Source: Cellvibrio sp. 79
Lineage (GTDB): Bacteria; Pseudomonadota; Gammaproteobacteria; Pseudomonadales; Cellvibrionaceae
Direction: 5' to 3'
DNA length: 64,000 bases
Assembly: GCA_003056245.1 (NCBI GenBank)
Contig: MVDH01000001.1
Span: 1,612,716 to 1,676,715, forward strand
Positions 35,018 through 43,593 of this stretch are shown here, piece after piece. A program made the translations under genes and the position numbers. The notes beneath the pieces are model-generated. The model worked only from the letters and a program-made list of their open reading frames with translations, ran no database searches and had not been told where the DNA came from. How positions within the stretch are numbered: position 1 is the first letter of the stretch; the number at the start of each line of letters is the position of its first letter.

Positions 35018-36523
35018 TCATTCAATAGTCTCCCAATGGCCGCCTTTATCGGCGCCAATACGACGTAATTTTTGTTCGGTTTTCAATTTGCCAATAGCGC
35101 GTTCTATGGCGCTAGTGGACTTGCCAATAAGCGAAGCCAGTTCCTGAATTGTAAGATCGGGATTGGCTTTCACCAATACCAAAATGTGCTCTGTGGTTTT
35201 TAGGATTTTCTCCTGCGTTTTCTCCTGCGTTTTCTCCTGCGTTTTCTCCTGCGTTTTCTCCGAACCTGATGTAAGGCCACCCCAGATTAGTTCGGTAATA
35301 GTTTGGTCGTAAGGTGTGATGGAGTCGTAGATCGTCAAGCTGTGCCCTTGCTCTGTCCAGCCTTGTTGGATTTTAGGTAAGCCGGAACCGGCGCGCTCCC
35401 CTAAACCAATCAATAAAAACATCTCATGCAACGTACGGTTACGGCAGTCGCTTTCACCACCTTCCAATGCAATTTCGGCCGGTACTCGCATTATGCCTGG
35501 GTTACGAAAGGTGAAACCTTTAGTTGATTTGGTAATTTTTATTGATGCGCGATCAGAATAATCGGCATGGACGAGGCAATTAATAAAGGCTTCACGCAAT
35601 GCCTGATGCAACAGCGTGTCGTCTTGCCGGATATTATTTTGAATCGCAAACGGTGTTTTTAAGTCCGCTTCCAGTTTAAGAATGACGCGGCGATAAAAAT
35701 CCAGCAAATTACCTGACCAGGTTCCGTCGGGGACAACGCGGTCCAGCCAACGGACTTCATTGCTGTCATCTGGCAGTTCTTGATAATCCAAAAAATAATT
35801 CGGTAACGCTTCCATAATAGGGCGGTGCAGCCCAAACATTAACAATCCCGCTAATGTCAAACCTTCTTCACCCGTTTCCCTATCTCTCCTCCAGCCACCC
35901 AGCCGTGTTAAAAACTCTTGTTCGTTTAATGCAATCCATGGGTGATTGGTTTTATTTGCCGATAACAAATTTCGATAACTTTGCAGTGTTTCTTTATTTA
36001 AATCATCCAACCCAAAACCTTTGAGGATGCGCTCATCGCGGCTTTCCTCCATTTGCTCTGCAAGCATGCGGCGCACTACAGTTTCATTTTGCAAAACATC
36101 GCCACTATTAAAGCGTCGATAAGTTCCTTTCAGCGGATTACCATTAATATAAATAGGTCGATATTTTCGTGGGCTTCGCGGAATATGAATGTGGATCAAA
36201 TCTTTATTATCTATATGAACAACTTTAACCCAATGCTCGCGTAATAAGTTGTGGGAAATTTTTTGCGGATTATTCAAACCATTCCAAAGATCATCCAAGA
36301 CCTTTTGCGTATTAGAGACTCCATACAATTCAAAAGAGCCATCTTTGTGCTCTTTCAGCCCTAATAGAATATCGCCGCCATCGCCATTCGCAAATGCACT
36401 GTAGGTTTCCCAAATATCATTCGGTAAAGCCCCTTTACCATCGCGGCCATTGGCGAGCTTGCATTCTATGAATTGGCTCTCACGCAGGGTTTTTATTTCT
36501 TCAAGGGAATTTATTATTAACAT
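35018..36523 (-). CDS. AlbA/Schlafen-type ATP-binding putative regulator
   Basis: 501 residues. The N-terminal AlbA_2 (Schlafen-like) domain shows EFIECKLA, ETYSAFANGDGGDILLGL and HIPRSPRKYRPIYING. A HATPase-like C-terminal domain follows (LREAFINCLVHADYS, FRNPGIMRVP, GERAGSGLPKIQQGW). After a KTQE tandem repeat (about 419-437), a winged-helix region closes the protein (TIQELASLIGKSTSAIERAIGKL). Such proteins are often found in defence islands and near prophages, and are usually called transcriptional regulators without proof. It overlaps the DUF6933 gene upstream by seven bases. Confidence 0.85.
   Translation of the reverse strand: MLIINSLEEIKTLRESQFIECKLANGRDGKGALPNDIWETYSAFANGDGGDILLGLKEHKDGSFELYGVSNTQKVLDDLWNGLNNPQKISHNLLREHWVKVVHIDNKDLIHIHIPRSPRKYRPIYINGNPLKGTYRRFNSGDVLQNETVVRRMLAEQMEESRDERILKGFGLDDLNKETLQSYRNLLSANKTNHPWIALNEQEFLTRLGGWRRDRETGEEGLTLAGLLMFGLHRPIMEALPNYFLDYQELPDDSNEVRWLDRVVPDGTWSGNLLDFYRRVILKLEADLKTPFAIQNNIRQDDTLLHQALREAFINCLVHADYSDRASIKITKSTKGFTFRNPGIMRVPAEIALEGGESDCRNRTLHEMFLLIGLGERAGSGLPKIQQGWTEQGHSLTIYDSITPYDQTITELIWGGLTSGSEKTQEKTQEKTQEKTQEKILKTTEHILVLVKANPDLTIQELASLIGKSTSAIERAIGKLKTEQKLRRIGADKGGHWETIE
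35206..35261. repeat. 12-bp in-frame tandem repeat, about 4.6 copies
   Basis: The unit TTTTCTCCTGCG is repeated four times without change and then partially, coding the minus-strand protein repeat KTQE between the HATPase-like and winged-helix parts of the AlbA-type gene. Perfect copies suggest recent slippage, so copy number may vary between strains. Confidence 0.9.
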
Positions 36524-37104
36524 TGAGCCTCCATATCTACACCGTTATTTGCTAATTGCGATAATAGCATCAGCATTTCCTTTTGCGGCCAAATAACCGT
36601 TTTACCATTTACTGTACAAGGCCGATCTGCCAGCCATGCCCCTAAACGATAACCACTCAATTCCGCGATTTTTGTTTGGTTATACCAGAGCGAATGCTCC
36701 ACATCGCCTTTAGCACGATTAAGTGTACCCTGTACCGATCGATTGCATTGAGTGTTGAATTGCAATGGCCGCAAATAAGTGTGGGCCGCAGTCATATGGT
36801 TATCTTCAGCGCCGCACTTGAGTAAGGTATTCATAAATGAATCTACAAAGTGGTCATTCAGCTCAGCAAAATCCGGTTTAGTCAATGCGGGCAATACCAG
36901 CGAAAAGCGCGTTGTATTGTGAATGAAGAATACGCAATTGCGCCTCTGCAAAGTAACAAGATGGCCATGCCAACCACTAAGCGGGTTGAAGTCCGGCGAG
37001 GTTCTTTCAAACAACCATTGACTACGAGGTGTTGCCGCTAATTGTCCCTGAGCATTCAGTGGTAGTACTTCGAAAAGCTTGCGAGTCGCATGGAGTTGGA
37101 TCAT
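36517..37104 (-). CDS. DUF6933-like protein
   Basis: 195 residues, cytoplasmic. It starts MIQLHATRKLFEVLPL and continues with NPLSGWHGHLVTLQRRNCVFF and FSLVLPALTKPDFAELNDHF, which I recognise as the DUF6933 pattern. Function unknown. The stop overlaps the AlbA/Schlafen gene start by seven bases, so the two are one unit and probably work together. Confidence 0.6.
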   Translation of the reverse strand: MIQLHATRKLFEVLPLNAQGQLAATPRSQWLFERTSPDFNPLSGWHGHLVTLQRRNCVFFIHNTTRFSLVLPALTKPDFAELNDHFVDSFMNTLLKCGAEDNHMTAAHTYLRPLQFNTQCNRSVQGTLNRAKGDVEHSLWYNQTKIAELSGYRLGAWLADRPCTVNGKTVIWPQKEMLMLLSQLANNGVDMEAQC

Positions 37105-37265
37105 GGTTAAGCGGCCTCATTTTATTCGTTTCGAAGTATTGAAAAATTCACTATGGGGTGCATTGGTAAATCCGGGCATGATAACTTTGGCCTTTAGGAA
37201 GATCGAGGTCCTTGAAGCCTTTGGGCTGCAGCATAAATAAATATAAAGTCATTATTTTGAAAAGA

Positions 37266-37574
37266 TTAATTTTCGTTATCTGAAACGCGTTCCCAAATAC
37301 CATAAAACCCTATTTTTCTCATGTATTTGGTAATTTCATAACTAAGATCCGGCAAAAGATCGGTATTATCTATTCGGCCTAATACAACGTTACCTGACTC
37401 AGCATCGTCATGGATGTTATCAACTACGCGCCAAATGAATTTGCTGAACTCTTCTGCTTCTTCTTCATTCGTAACTCCATTTTCAATGAGGCGAGAAATT
37501 TTTGGTTCTGGCGACTTCTCGAGATAGAAAGCTAATATTTCGTTAATGTGAGGATATCTTTCAAATTCAATCAT
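37266..37574 (-). CDS. Hypothetical acidic protein
   Basis: 102 residues, acidic, mostly helical (MIEFERYPHINEILAFYLEK, NEEEAEEFSKFIWRVVDNIH). No signal peptide, membrane segment or recognised motif. No close operon partner: 161 bases separate it from the DUF6933 gene and 84 from the next small gene. The composition and hydrophobic spacing look like a real folded protein. Confidence 0.5.
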   Translation of the reverse strand: MIEFERYPHINEILAFYLEKSPEPKISRLIENGVTNEEEAEEFSKFIWRVVDNIHDDAESGNVVLGRIDNTDLLPDLSYEITKYMRKIGFYGIWERVSDNEN

Positions 37575-37658
37575 AGTGTTTTTCTTGCCGTTAAATTAGC
37601 ATTTTGTGCTCTATTCTTTAGTGGAATTCGCCCCCTTTAACTGGGGGCGAAGAAAAGC

Positions 37659-37919
37659 TTAAACCCTATCCATCAACCGCTTTAACTGTGCGTTAATCGC
37701 ATCCGCTTTCTTAATCACCATATACGCAAAACGCTCAATACCTTCGATGCTATCTGCATCCAGGTCATAGGCAAAACGGTGGATAATCACGCTGGTGGAT
37801 TGACAATAAAACGCACAATAATGTTGAAGTTCACAGTAGGAATCACACAGTTGCGCAAGTTCTTTTCTAATGTTTGGAGGGGGATTTTCGGATACATCCG
37901 ATGTATTTGAATTGTTCAT
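37659..37919 (-). CDS. Small helical protein of unknown function
   Basis: 86 residues. After a polar N-terminus, it is one long helical stretch with three Cys in SYCELQHYCAFYCQSTSV, then RFAYDLDADSIEGIERFAYM. It resembles small accessory proteins found in gammaproteobacterial genomic islands, but I cannot name a family. A leader region with a strong hairpin (37951-37975) precedes it. Confidence 0.5.
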   Translation of the reverse strand: MNNSNTSDVSENPPPNIRKELAQLCDSYCELQHYCAFYCQSTSVIIHRFAYDLDADSIEGIERFAYMVIKKADAINAQLKRLMDRV

Positions 37920-38218
37920 GATGAAAGCTCTTTTACGGATTTAAGTTAACGGCTTCCAGTTAGTGGCTGGAAGCCGGGTGTCAACTAGAGCTCCGTAAAA
38001 AGCTCCGGGCATATTCCCCTTGCGGGTTTTCTATTACGCCTCTCCACCCGGCCAAATGGCGGGCGCCACTTTCCCTACGAATATCGAAATCGCAAAAAAA
38101 GCTAACGGTTGCGGAGACCGTTTACGGATTCTAGTGGGGTGAACTTTAATGGGGTGGGGGAGGGTTGTCAAAGGGGGAATGGTCGGTAGTGGCACGAACA
38201 ATCCCCCCTTCGGGGAGA
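37920..38218. promoter_or_regulatory. 299-base leader/intergenic region with a perfect hairpin
   Basis: No open frame of note. GGCTTCCAG (37951-37959) and CTGGAAGCC (37967-37975) form a perfect 9-bp stem with a 7-base loop, 32 bases upstream of the small helical gene on the minus strand. A second pair AGCTCCG/AGCTCCGG follows at about 37988-38010. A GC-rich stretch with CCCGGCCAAATGGCGGGCG lies around 38048-38068. It may be a structured mRNA leader or a small RNA. No known family is recognised. Confidence 0.35.
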
Positions 38219-39220
38219 TTATCTTTTCAATGCTTTATTTGTTAATCGATATTTCTGCAATCGACTATTCGGTTTTTCCGGAATAGTCATTTCAATTAAT
38301 CCTGCATTCAACGCGGGTTTCAAGTAGCGCTCACTAAATGATTTGCGATCTTGCAAGCCTAACGCAGCTTGTAAATCATCGCGGCTCATTTCACCTTTAA
38401 GCGCGATTAGTAATTCGCTGACTTGGGGGGTGACTTGTGGGGCGACTTGGGGGGTAGCTAAAGAGTTGGATGTTTCAAGGATATTCAAAATCATCTGGAG
38501 CATAAACTCAATAAACGGCGCTGAGTCGGTCTTTTTAGTGCTGAGGTTAATCGCTTGGTAATACTCGCTTTGGTGCTCATGCACCATGCTTTCCACAGGT
38601 AAATTTGCAAACAGCGGATTCCATTGAGTAAGTATCAACGTCTGCCAAAGCCGTCCCATCCGGCCATTACCATCACTAAATGGATGGATAAATTCAAACT
38701 CATAATGAAAAACAGAACTGGCGATTAAGGGCGTAGCATCTGTGTTGGCAAGCCAACCAAACAAATCCCCCATTAAATTTTTAACCCGGTTTGCAGGTGG
38801 TGCCATATGCACAACCTGATCACCGTTCATAACACCCACATTACCTTTGCGATAACTTCCTGCATCATCAATCAGGCCTGCCATTAAAATCTCATGGGCT
38901 TTCAGTAGGTCTTTTTCGCTGGACGGTTTCCAGGTTTCAAATTTTTCGTAGGCTTTAATTGCATTGCGAACTTCCTGAATTTCCTTCGGCGGGGCGATAA
39001 CGCGTTTGCCTTCCAAAATTGCAGTGATTTGTTCTTCGCTTAATGTATTTCCTTCTATTGCCAATGAACCTTGGATTGTACGAATACGATTTGCGCGGCG
39101 TAGCCGTAGGTTTTTTTCATCCTCCAAAACCGACAGGCGACCCACAGCCTCGCTGATGGTTGAGACCAAGCGAAGCATGGTTGGGGTTAGGCTGTGGGGT
39201 GGCTGGTAGGTTTTGGTCAT
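38219..39220 (-). CDS. Fic-domain AMP-transferase-like protein
   Basis: 333 residues. The Fic active site is HPFSDGNGR (H179 to R187), intact for nucleotide transfer to target hydroxyls. An N-terminal inhibitory helix motif SLAIEG (S52, E56, G57) marks a class II autoinhibited Fic protein. A Pro/Gln/Val repeat (PQVAPQVTPQV) connects to a C-terminal winged-helix-like part (SRDDLQAALGLQDRKSFSERYL). It overlaps the SIR2 gene stop by four bases and is the last gene of the type I restriction operon. It could be a toxin, a regulator or a housekeeping Fic. Confidence 0.9.
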   Translation of the reverse strand: MTKTYQPPHSLTPTMLRLVSTISEAVGRLSVLEDEKNLRLRRANRIRTIQGSLAIEGNTLSEEQITAILEGKRVIAPPKEIQEVRNAIKAYEKFETWKPSSEKDLLKAHEILMAGLIDDAGSYRKGNVGVMNGDQVVHMAPPANRVKNLMGDLFGWLANTDATPLIASSVFHYEFEFIHPFSDGNGRMGRLWQTLILTQWNPLFANLPVESMVHEHQSEYYQAINLSTKKTDSAPFIEFMLQMILNILETSNSLATPQVAPQVTPQVSELLIALKGEMSRDDLQAALGLQDRKSFSERYLKPALNAGLIEMTIPEKPNSRLQKYRLTNKALKR

Positions 39221-40368
39221 TGCGAAGTTCCGCCATTGACTCGTCTAAAGTTCAGCTCGTTTTTTACCAAACGTAAAATGGCTTCTACTTTTCCGTATTC
39301 ACCTTTGGGGTACCAGAGAGCAGTAACGCCAAGCCGTAATAGCTGACTATTTCGGTTTATTAATTCGGCAATCGAATCAGGAGCTTGTTCTATTGCAAAG
39401 TGCTGTGGAAAGTCTACGTCTCCAGAAGAGCTTTTTACTTCATTAAAAACGTGGACTGTGCGGTCGTTGTGTAAACTGCAGCCAACAAAAAGTAAGCTGC
39501 TATTCCTAAAATAATAACGAAGACGCTTCGGGATAGGCCTATCAAAATCTAATGCTTGTTCCCCGTAGGCTTGATCGTATTGTGATTTCCCAAGAATGCA
39601 TTTCCTAGGGTTTTTAATATCGCCATGTAACTTAATAATAGTAATTTTTTCAGGATCTAACGGTTCCATTTCAGACATGCCATTGATCACTTGAACTGAA
39701 GATTCAGCACCTGTATCAAAAACGTGTTCAAGAAGCCTATCGTAATTTGTTGTGATTAATGTGTCTTTAAACAGTTCTGAAATTCTCAACGTAATGGATT
39801 CGATTTTTCCAGTTTTGGAGAATACATCGCGAATTTCCTGTGCAAAAGCATCTGCGCCATGTGTGTGTTCTATGTACTGTATTATTTGCTCATATTGCCC
39901 ATGTGCAAGCCATTGTTCTAATAGTTGGTGAGGTATTCCTGCTGTACGCCCTTGTTGGCGTAAGTGGTTTGCCCAAGTTGGAAAACCGCCAGCTACTGAA
40001 ACGCCAGCGCCAATAAACGGTACAACTAAATCTTCTGAAATCCTTTCAACTAGTTGATCAAGGCGTTGTTCGTTACGTTCAAACCAATGGGTGCCATCTT
40101 CAATTCCAAGTGATGCAAGAAAATAATCTTTGCTCAACGCATCATTACGATTTTCGAGCCGAAATGCAGCAAGTGCTTGTTCATAAGCTGCCTTATCACC
40201 TGCATAAAATGCTTTGCTAGGGCTGGATAAATTACCAATGCCCAGATCCTCTAGAATTTTAATGGCTTGCTCGCTCTCGCCTTCATCGATCCATGAATTG
40301 AAATCTTCAAAAAGTTCGAAGTGGTGGTGATGGTCAAGTAGGCACCAATTATCCTTCGCTTCAGCCAT
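39217..40368 (-). CDS. SIR2-domain NADase-like defence protein
   Basis: 383 residues. An N-terminal helical part (about 1-105) precedes a SIR2-like Rossmann domain: VPFIGAGVSVAGGFPTW (GAG at 120-122), TTNYD (N208, D210), IIKLHGD (H248) and LLFVGCSLHNDRTV. N208 and H248 correspond to the catalytic Asn/His used by SIR2 NAD-degrading effectors in several anti-phage systems. It lies 10 bases after hsdS and overlaps the Fic gene by four, so it belongs to the restriction operon. A role in abortive defence by NAD loss is inference. Confidence 0.88.
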   Translation of the reverse strand: MAEAKDNWCLLDHHHHFELFEDFNSWIDEGESEQAIKILEDLGIGNLSSPSKAFYAGDKAAYEQALAAFRLENRNDALSKDYFLASLGIEDGTHWFERNEQRLDQLVERISEDLVVPFIGAGVSVAGGFPTWANHLRQQGRTAGIPHQLLEQWLAHGQYEQIIQYIEHTHGADAFAQEIRDVFSKTGKIESITLRISELFKDTLITTNYDRLLEHVFDTGAESSVQVINGMSEMEPLDPEKITIIKLHGDIKNPRKCILGKSQYDQAYGEQALDFDRPIPKRLRYYFRNSSLLFVGCSLHNDRTVHVFNEVKSSSGDVDFPQHFAIEQAPDSIAELINRNSQLLRLGVTALWYPKGEYGKVEAILRLVKNELNFRRVNGGTSQ

Positions 40369-40378
40369 AACTTTGTCC

Positions 40379-42100
40379 TTAATTTACAGCCTGCTCAACC
40401 AACGCATCCGCCAGCGCTAGCTGGTTGGTTTGGGCGTTTTGGAAATTGGTTTTTAGGGAGTCGCAGAGAACCATGAGCTCATCGACTTTGGCAACTATCC
40501 GCTGTTGTTCATTAAATGGAGGCAAAGGAAATCGAAAGCTGCGAACTATTTTTCCGTTCAGCGCAGGTTGAGCTCCTCCTCGGCCATCTCCTCTGTGAGA
40601 ATCGTATTTACTTCTAGCCCATAGCCAAACAAACTCTGGAACAACAAAGTTTTCGTTGAAAACAAATGCTGCCACATTCTGATTCGTACATGCATCAACA
40701 CCGAGTAATGCAGTTTGTCCACGTGTTTTTCCTTGACCAATAATAGCCATTAATAAACTACGAGCAGGGATCATGGAGGTTGATGAATTGGCAAAGCCTT
40801 CTTTCGTAATCTTTTCTTCAGTGTCCATTATTATGCAATTTGCTACCTCTCCAGAACTAACCCAAAGAATATTGCCATTCCAATATTTGGGTTCTGCCCT
40901 ACTTGGAGTACTACCTAACCTTACGTCTGCAAAGTCTTGAATAACAACTTCAATCCAGCCGTCAGGTAAAAATATTTGATCTCCTATTGGTTCAACCGGT
41001 AGATGATTCTTAATTTTTCCTTCTTTAATTAAGCGCGATTTTTCCGCGGTAATTTTTTTGAGGAGTTCGCTGCCGGGTTCGTCGTTGGGGTTTTGGGGGA
41101 CGAGCTTGCCCATAACGGCGAGTTGCAGGATGGTTTGTTTGAGTTGGTCAATGCTGTGTTCGGTGGTGAACAGGGTATCGAAGTGCGCGGCTATGCGCTG
41201 CCAGTTGGTTTGCAGTTCTTTGTGGTCTGCGGAATTGGTCAAAGAGGCAAGCAGGGCTTCTACCAATTGCGCATGGGCGGCGATATTGTCGCTTTGGGTT
41301 TGCTCCAACTGATCGCAAAATCCCATTAGCTCATCGACCTTCGCGACTATGCGGTGCTGTTCGGCGAGGGGGGGGAGTGAAAGAATTTTTAGTGCTATGT
41401 CTTCCTTGCTAAATCCATCTTGTGCGGATCTCGAAATTCCAGAAAAAAGACTTTGCCCTAGCGGGCTAGTCATCAACCAGAAAATATAAGATTCCGAATA
41501 GACTTTAAAGGCATTTTGTATTTTTATTAGGGCTACATTGTAAGCGCCATCTCTGCCCCAGAATACTTTGCCAACAGACGCACCATAGCGACCTATCATT
41601 ACATCTTTTTTTGTACAAAATTTTGACACGCTTTCTTTCGGTACATAAACCGGTTGAGGATTAGGGCCCAAGTCCCTAATTTGAATTAATTGTACGTAAC
41701 CATCTCGTGGCAAATCTGAAAACTGACTTTTGGGGGGTTGACTTCCTCCATTGAAATCCAGCACATCTATAAATCTCACGAATTCCCATCCACTCGGTAG
41801 ATCAATTAGCTTTTCCTCATCCGTAATTTCCGGCAACGGCTTTTCATTTTTATTTTTACCTTCTTTTATCAACTTCGCCTTTTCAGCCGCAATTTTTTTC
41901 AACAACTCACTAGCTGGCTCATCATTCGGATTTTGCGAAACAAGTTTTCCGCGCACCGCCAATTCCAAAATCAATTCACGCAGTTTTTTAATGCCGTATA
42001 AATCCAACTTATTGCTACTGCCACGGCCAGCGGAACTGCGGGTTTTGTGAGAGGCAGTCCAAATATCCAAATGCTGGGTAATAATTTGTTGTGCGCTCAT
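40379..42100 (-). CDS. hsdS: Type I restriction-modification specificity subunit HsdS
   Basis: 573 residues, two target-recognition domains each followed by a helical spacer. The halves are related: GKLVSQNPNDEPASELLKKI near residue 50 and GKLVPQNPNDEPGSELLKKI near 330, and PPLAEQHRIVAKVDELMGFC matches PPFNEQQRIVAKVDELMVLC. This is the normal circular symmetry of HsdS. It defines a bipartite DNA target that cannot be read from sequence. Start overlaps the hsdM stop by one base (TAATG). Confidence 0.95.
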   Translation of the reverse strand: MSAQQIITQHLDIWTASHKTRSSAGRGSSNKLDLYGIKKLRELILELAVRGKLVSQNPNDEPASELLKKIAAEKAKLIKEGKNKNEKPLPEITDEEKLIDLPSGWEFVRFIDVLDFNGGSQPPKSQFSDLPRDGYVQLIQIRDLGPNPQPVYVPKESVSKFCTKKDVMIGRYGASVGKVFWGRDGAYNVALIKIQNAFKVYSESYIFWLMTSPLGQSLFSGISRSAQDGFSKEDIALKILSLPPLAEQHRIVAKVDELMGFCDQLEQTQSDNIAAHAQLVEALLASLTNSADHKELQTNWQRIAAHFDTLFTTEHSIDQLKQTILQLAVMGKLVPQNPNDEPGSELLKKITAEKSRLIKEGKIKNHLPVEPIGDQIFLPDGWIEVVIQDFADVRLGSTPSRAEPKYWNGNILWVSSGEVANCIIMDTEEKITKEGFANSSTSMIPARSLLMAIIGQGKTRGQTALLGVDACTNQNVAAFVFNENFVVPEFVWLWARSKYDSHRGDGRGGAQPALNGKIVRSFRFPLPPFNEQQRIVAKVDELMVLCDSLKTNFQNAQTNQLALADALVEQAVN

Positions 42101-43593
42101 TAGTTTTTACCCTCAAGCGCTGCACTTAAAATAGATTTCAGCTGATCGCGCAGACCTTGAATTTTCTGTTGCTGCTGCGCATAAATTGCCAGCAGCTCAT
42201 CAGGATCGTGGCTGATCTGTTCGCCCACATGGGGATTTTTAATATCCAAGTTATAGTTACGGGCAAGAATATCCTCAAGGCTGATTTTCCATGCTTGTTC
42301 ATTTTCAACACGGTTTTTTCGTTTGGCTTTTACCGATTGTTTTTTACCTTCGCCCCACCAGTCTGCACAGGTAGCAAAGTCATCCAACTTCATGGGTTTG
42401 GTTTTGTTAAAGGCTTTTATACCCTCAGGTAACGGAACTTCGTAATACCAAACCTCTTTGGTTGGTGTACCTTTTTCAAAAAATAAAATATTGGTTTTAA
42501 TGCCGGTATAAGGAGCAAATACTGAATTTGGTAAGCGCACAACTGTGTGAAGATTACACTCGGTAAGCAAGTGCTCCTTTAAACGAGTTTTCATACCTTC
42601 ACCAAACATAAAACCATCTGGCAGTACTACCGCAGCACGACCGCCTTTTTTGAGCAGTTTTATAACCAACGCCATAAATAAATCTGCCGTTTCGCGCGTG
42701 CGAAAATTGGCGGGAAATTGGTTCTCTACGCCGTCTTCTTCCATTCCACCAAAAGGGGGGTTAGTGACAATAATATCTACACGATCTTTTTCGCCGTAAT
42801 CTTTGTAAGGGCGACGGCTAAGCATATTGCTGTGTTCAATTTGTGTAGGTGTATCTATTCCATGCAGAATCATATTGGTGGTGCATAACATATGTGGCAG
42901 TGCTTTTTTTTCCACGCCATGAATGCTATTAACTAAAATTTCTTCATCTGCTGCATTTTTTTTGCCGTAGTTTTCTCGTTTGTAGTCTATTGTGCAAGAC
43001 AAAAAACCACCAGTCCCGCAAGCAGGGTCCAGTACGGTTTCTTCAAGCTTCGGGTCTATCTGATTAATGATGAATTGTGTCACTGCTCGGGGTGTATAAA
43101 ATTCACCAGCATTACCGGCGCTTTGTAGATCTTTTAAAAGCTGTTCGTAAATGCCGCCGAAGGTATGGCGGTCTTGCGTATTATTAAAATTAATTTCACA
43201 GATCTTGTTAATTACTTGACGCATCAATGTGCCAGACTTCATGTAGTTATATGCATCTTCAAATACGTTGCGAATAACGGTGGCACGTTTGCCTTGCTTA
43301 CCCGTTAGCTTCAAACCATTTTTAAGCGTTTCAAAAAGTCTGGCAACAAATTCACTCAGTTCTTCACCTGTTCGTCCTTCTGGATCTGCCGCCCAGTTGC
43401 GCCAGCGAAATTCTTCCGGGAGTGGTGATTTGTAGTTGTCTTCTAATAATTCTATTTCGGCTTCACGGTCGTCATAAATTTTTAGGAAAAACATCCATAC
43501 CAATTGACTAAGACGTTGCGCATCACCATCAACACCTACATCTTTGCGCATAATATCTTGAATGGATTTAATCGTACTGCTTACATTGCTCAT
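42100..43593 (-). CDS. hsdM: Type I restriction-modification N6-adenine methyltransferase HsdM
   Basis: 497 residues with the helical N-terminal HsdM domain, the SAM motif DPACGTGGF (189-197) and catalytic NPPFG (278-282). EFYTPRAVTQFII is the usual HsdM lead-in to the methylase fold. Length is normal. Its ATG overlaps the hsdR stop (ATGA). With HsdS it forms the modification enzyme, and with HsdR the restriction complex. Confidence 0.97.
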   Translation of the reverse strand: MSNVSSTIKSIQDIMRKDVGVDGDAQRLSQLVWMFFLKIYDDREAEIELLEDNYKSPLPEEFRWRNWAADPEGRTGEELSEFVARLFETLKNGLKLTGKQGKRATVIRNVFEDAYNYMKSGTLMRQVINKICEINFNNTQDRHTFGGIYEQLLKDLQSAGNAGEFYTPRAVTQFIINQIDPKLEETVLDPACGTGGFLSCTIDYKRENYGKKNAADEEILVNSIHGVEKKALPHMLCTTNMILHGIDTPTQIEHSNMLSRRPYKDYGEKDRVDIIVTNPPFGGMEEDGVENQFPANFRTRETADLFMALVIKLLKKGGRAAVVLPDGFMFGEGMKTRLKEHLLTECNLHTVVRLPNSVFAPYTGIKTNILFFEKGTPTKEVWYYEVPLPEGIKAFNKTKPMKLDDFATCADWWGEGKKQSVKAKRKNRVENEQAWKISLEDILARNYNLDIKNPHVGEQISHDPDELLAIYAQQQQKIQGLRDQLKSILSAALEGKN

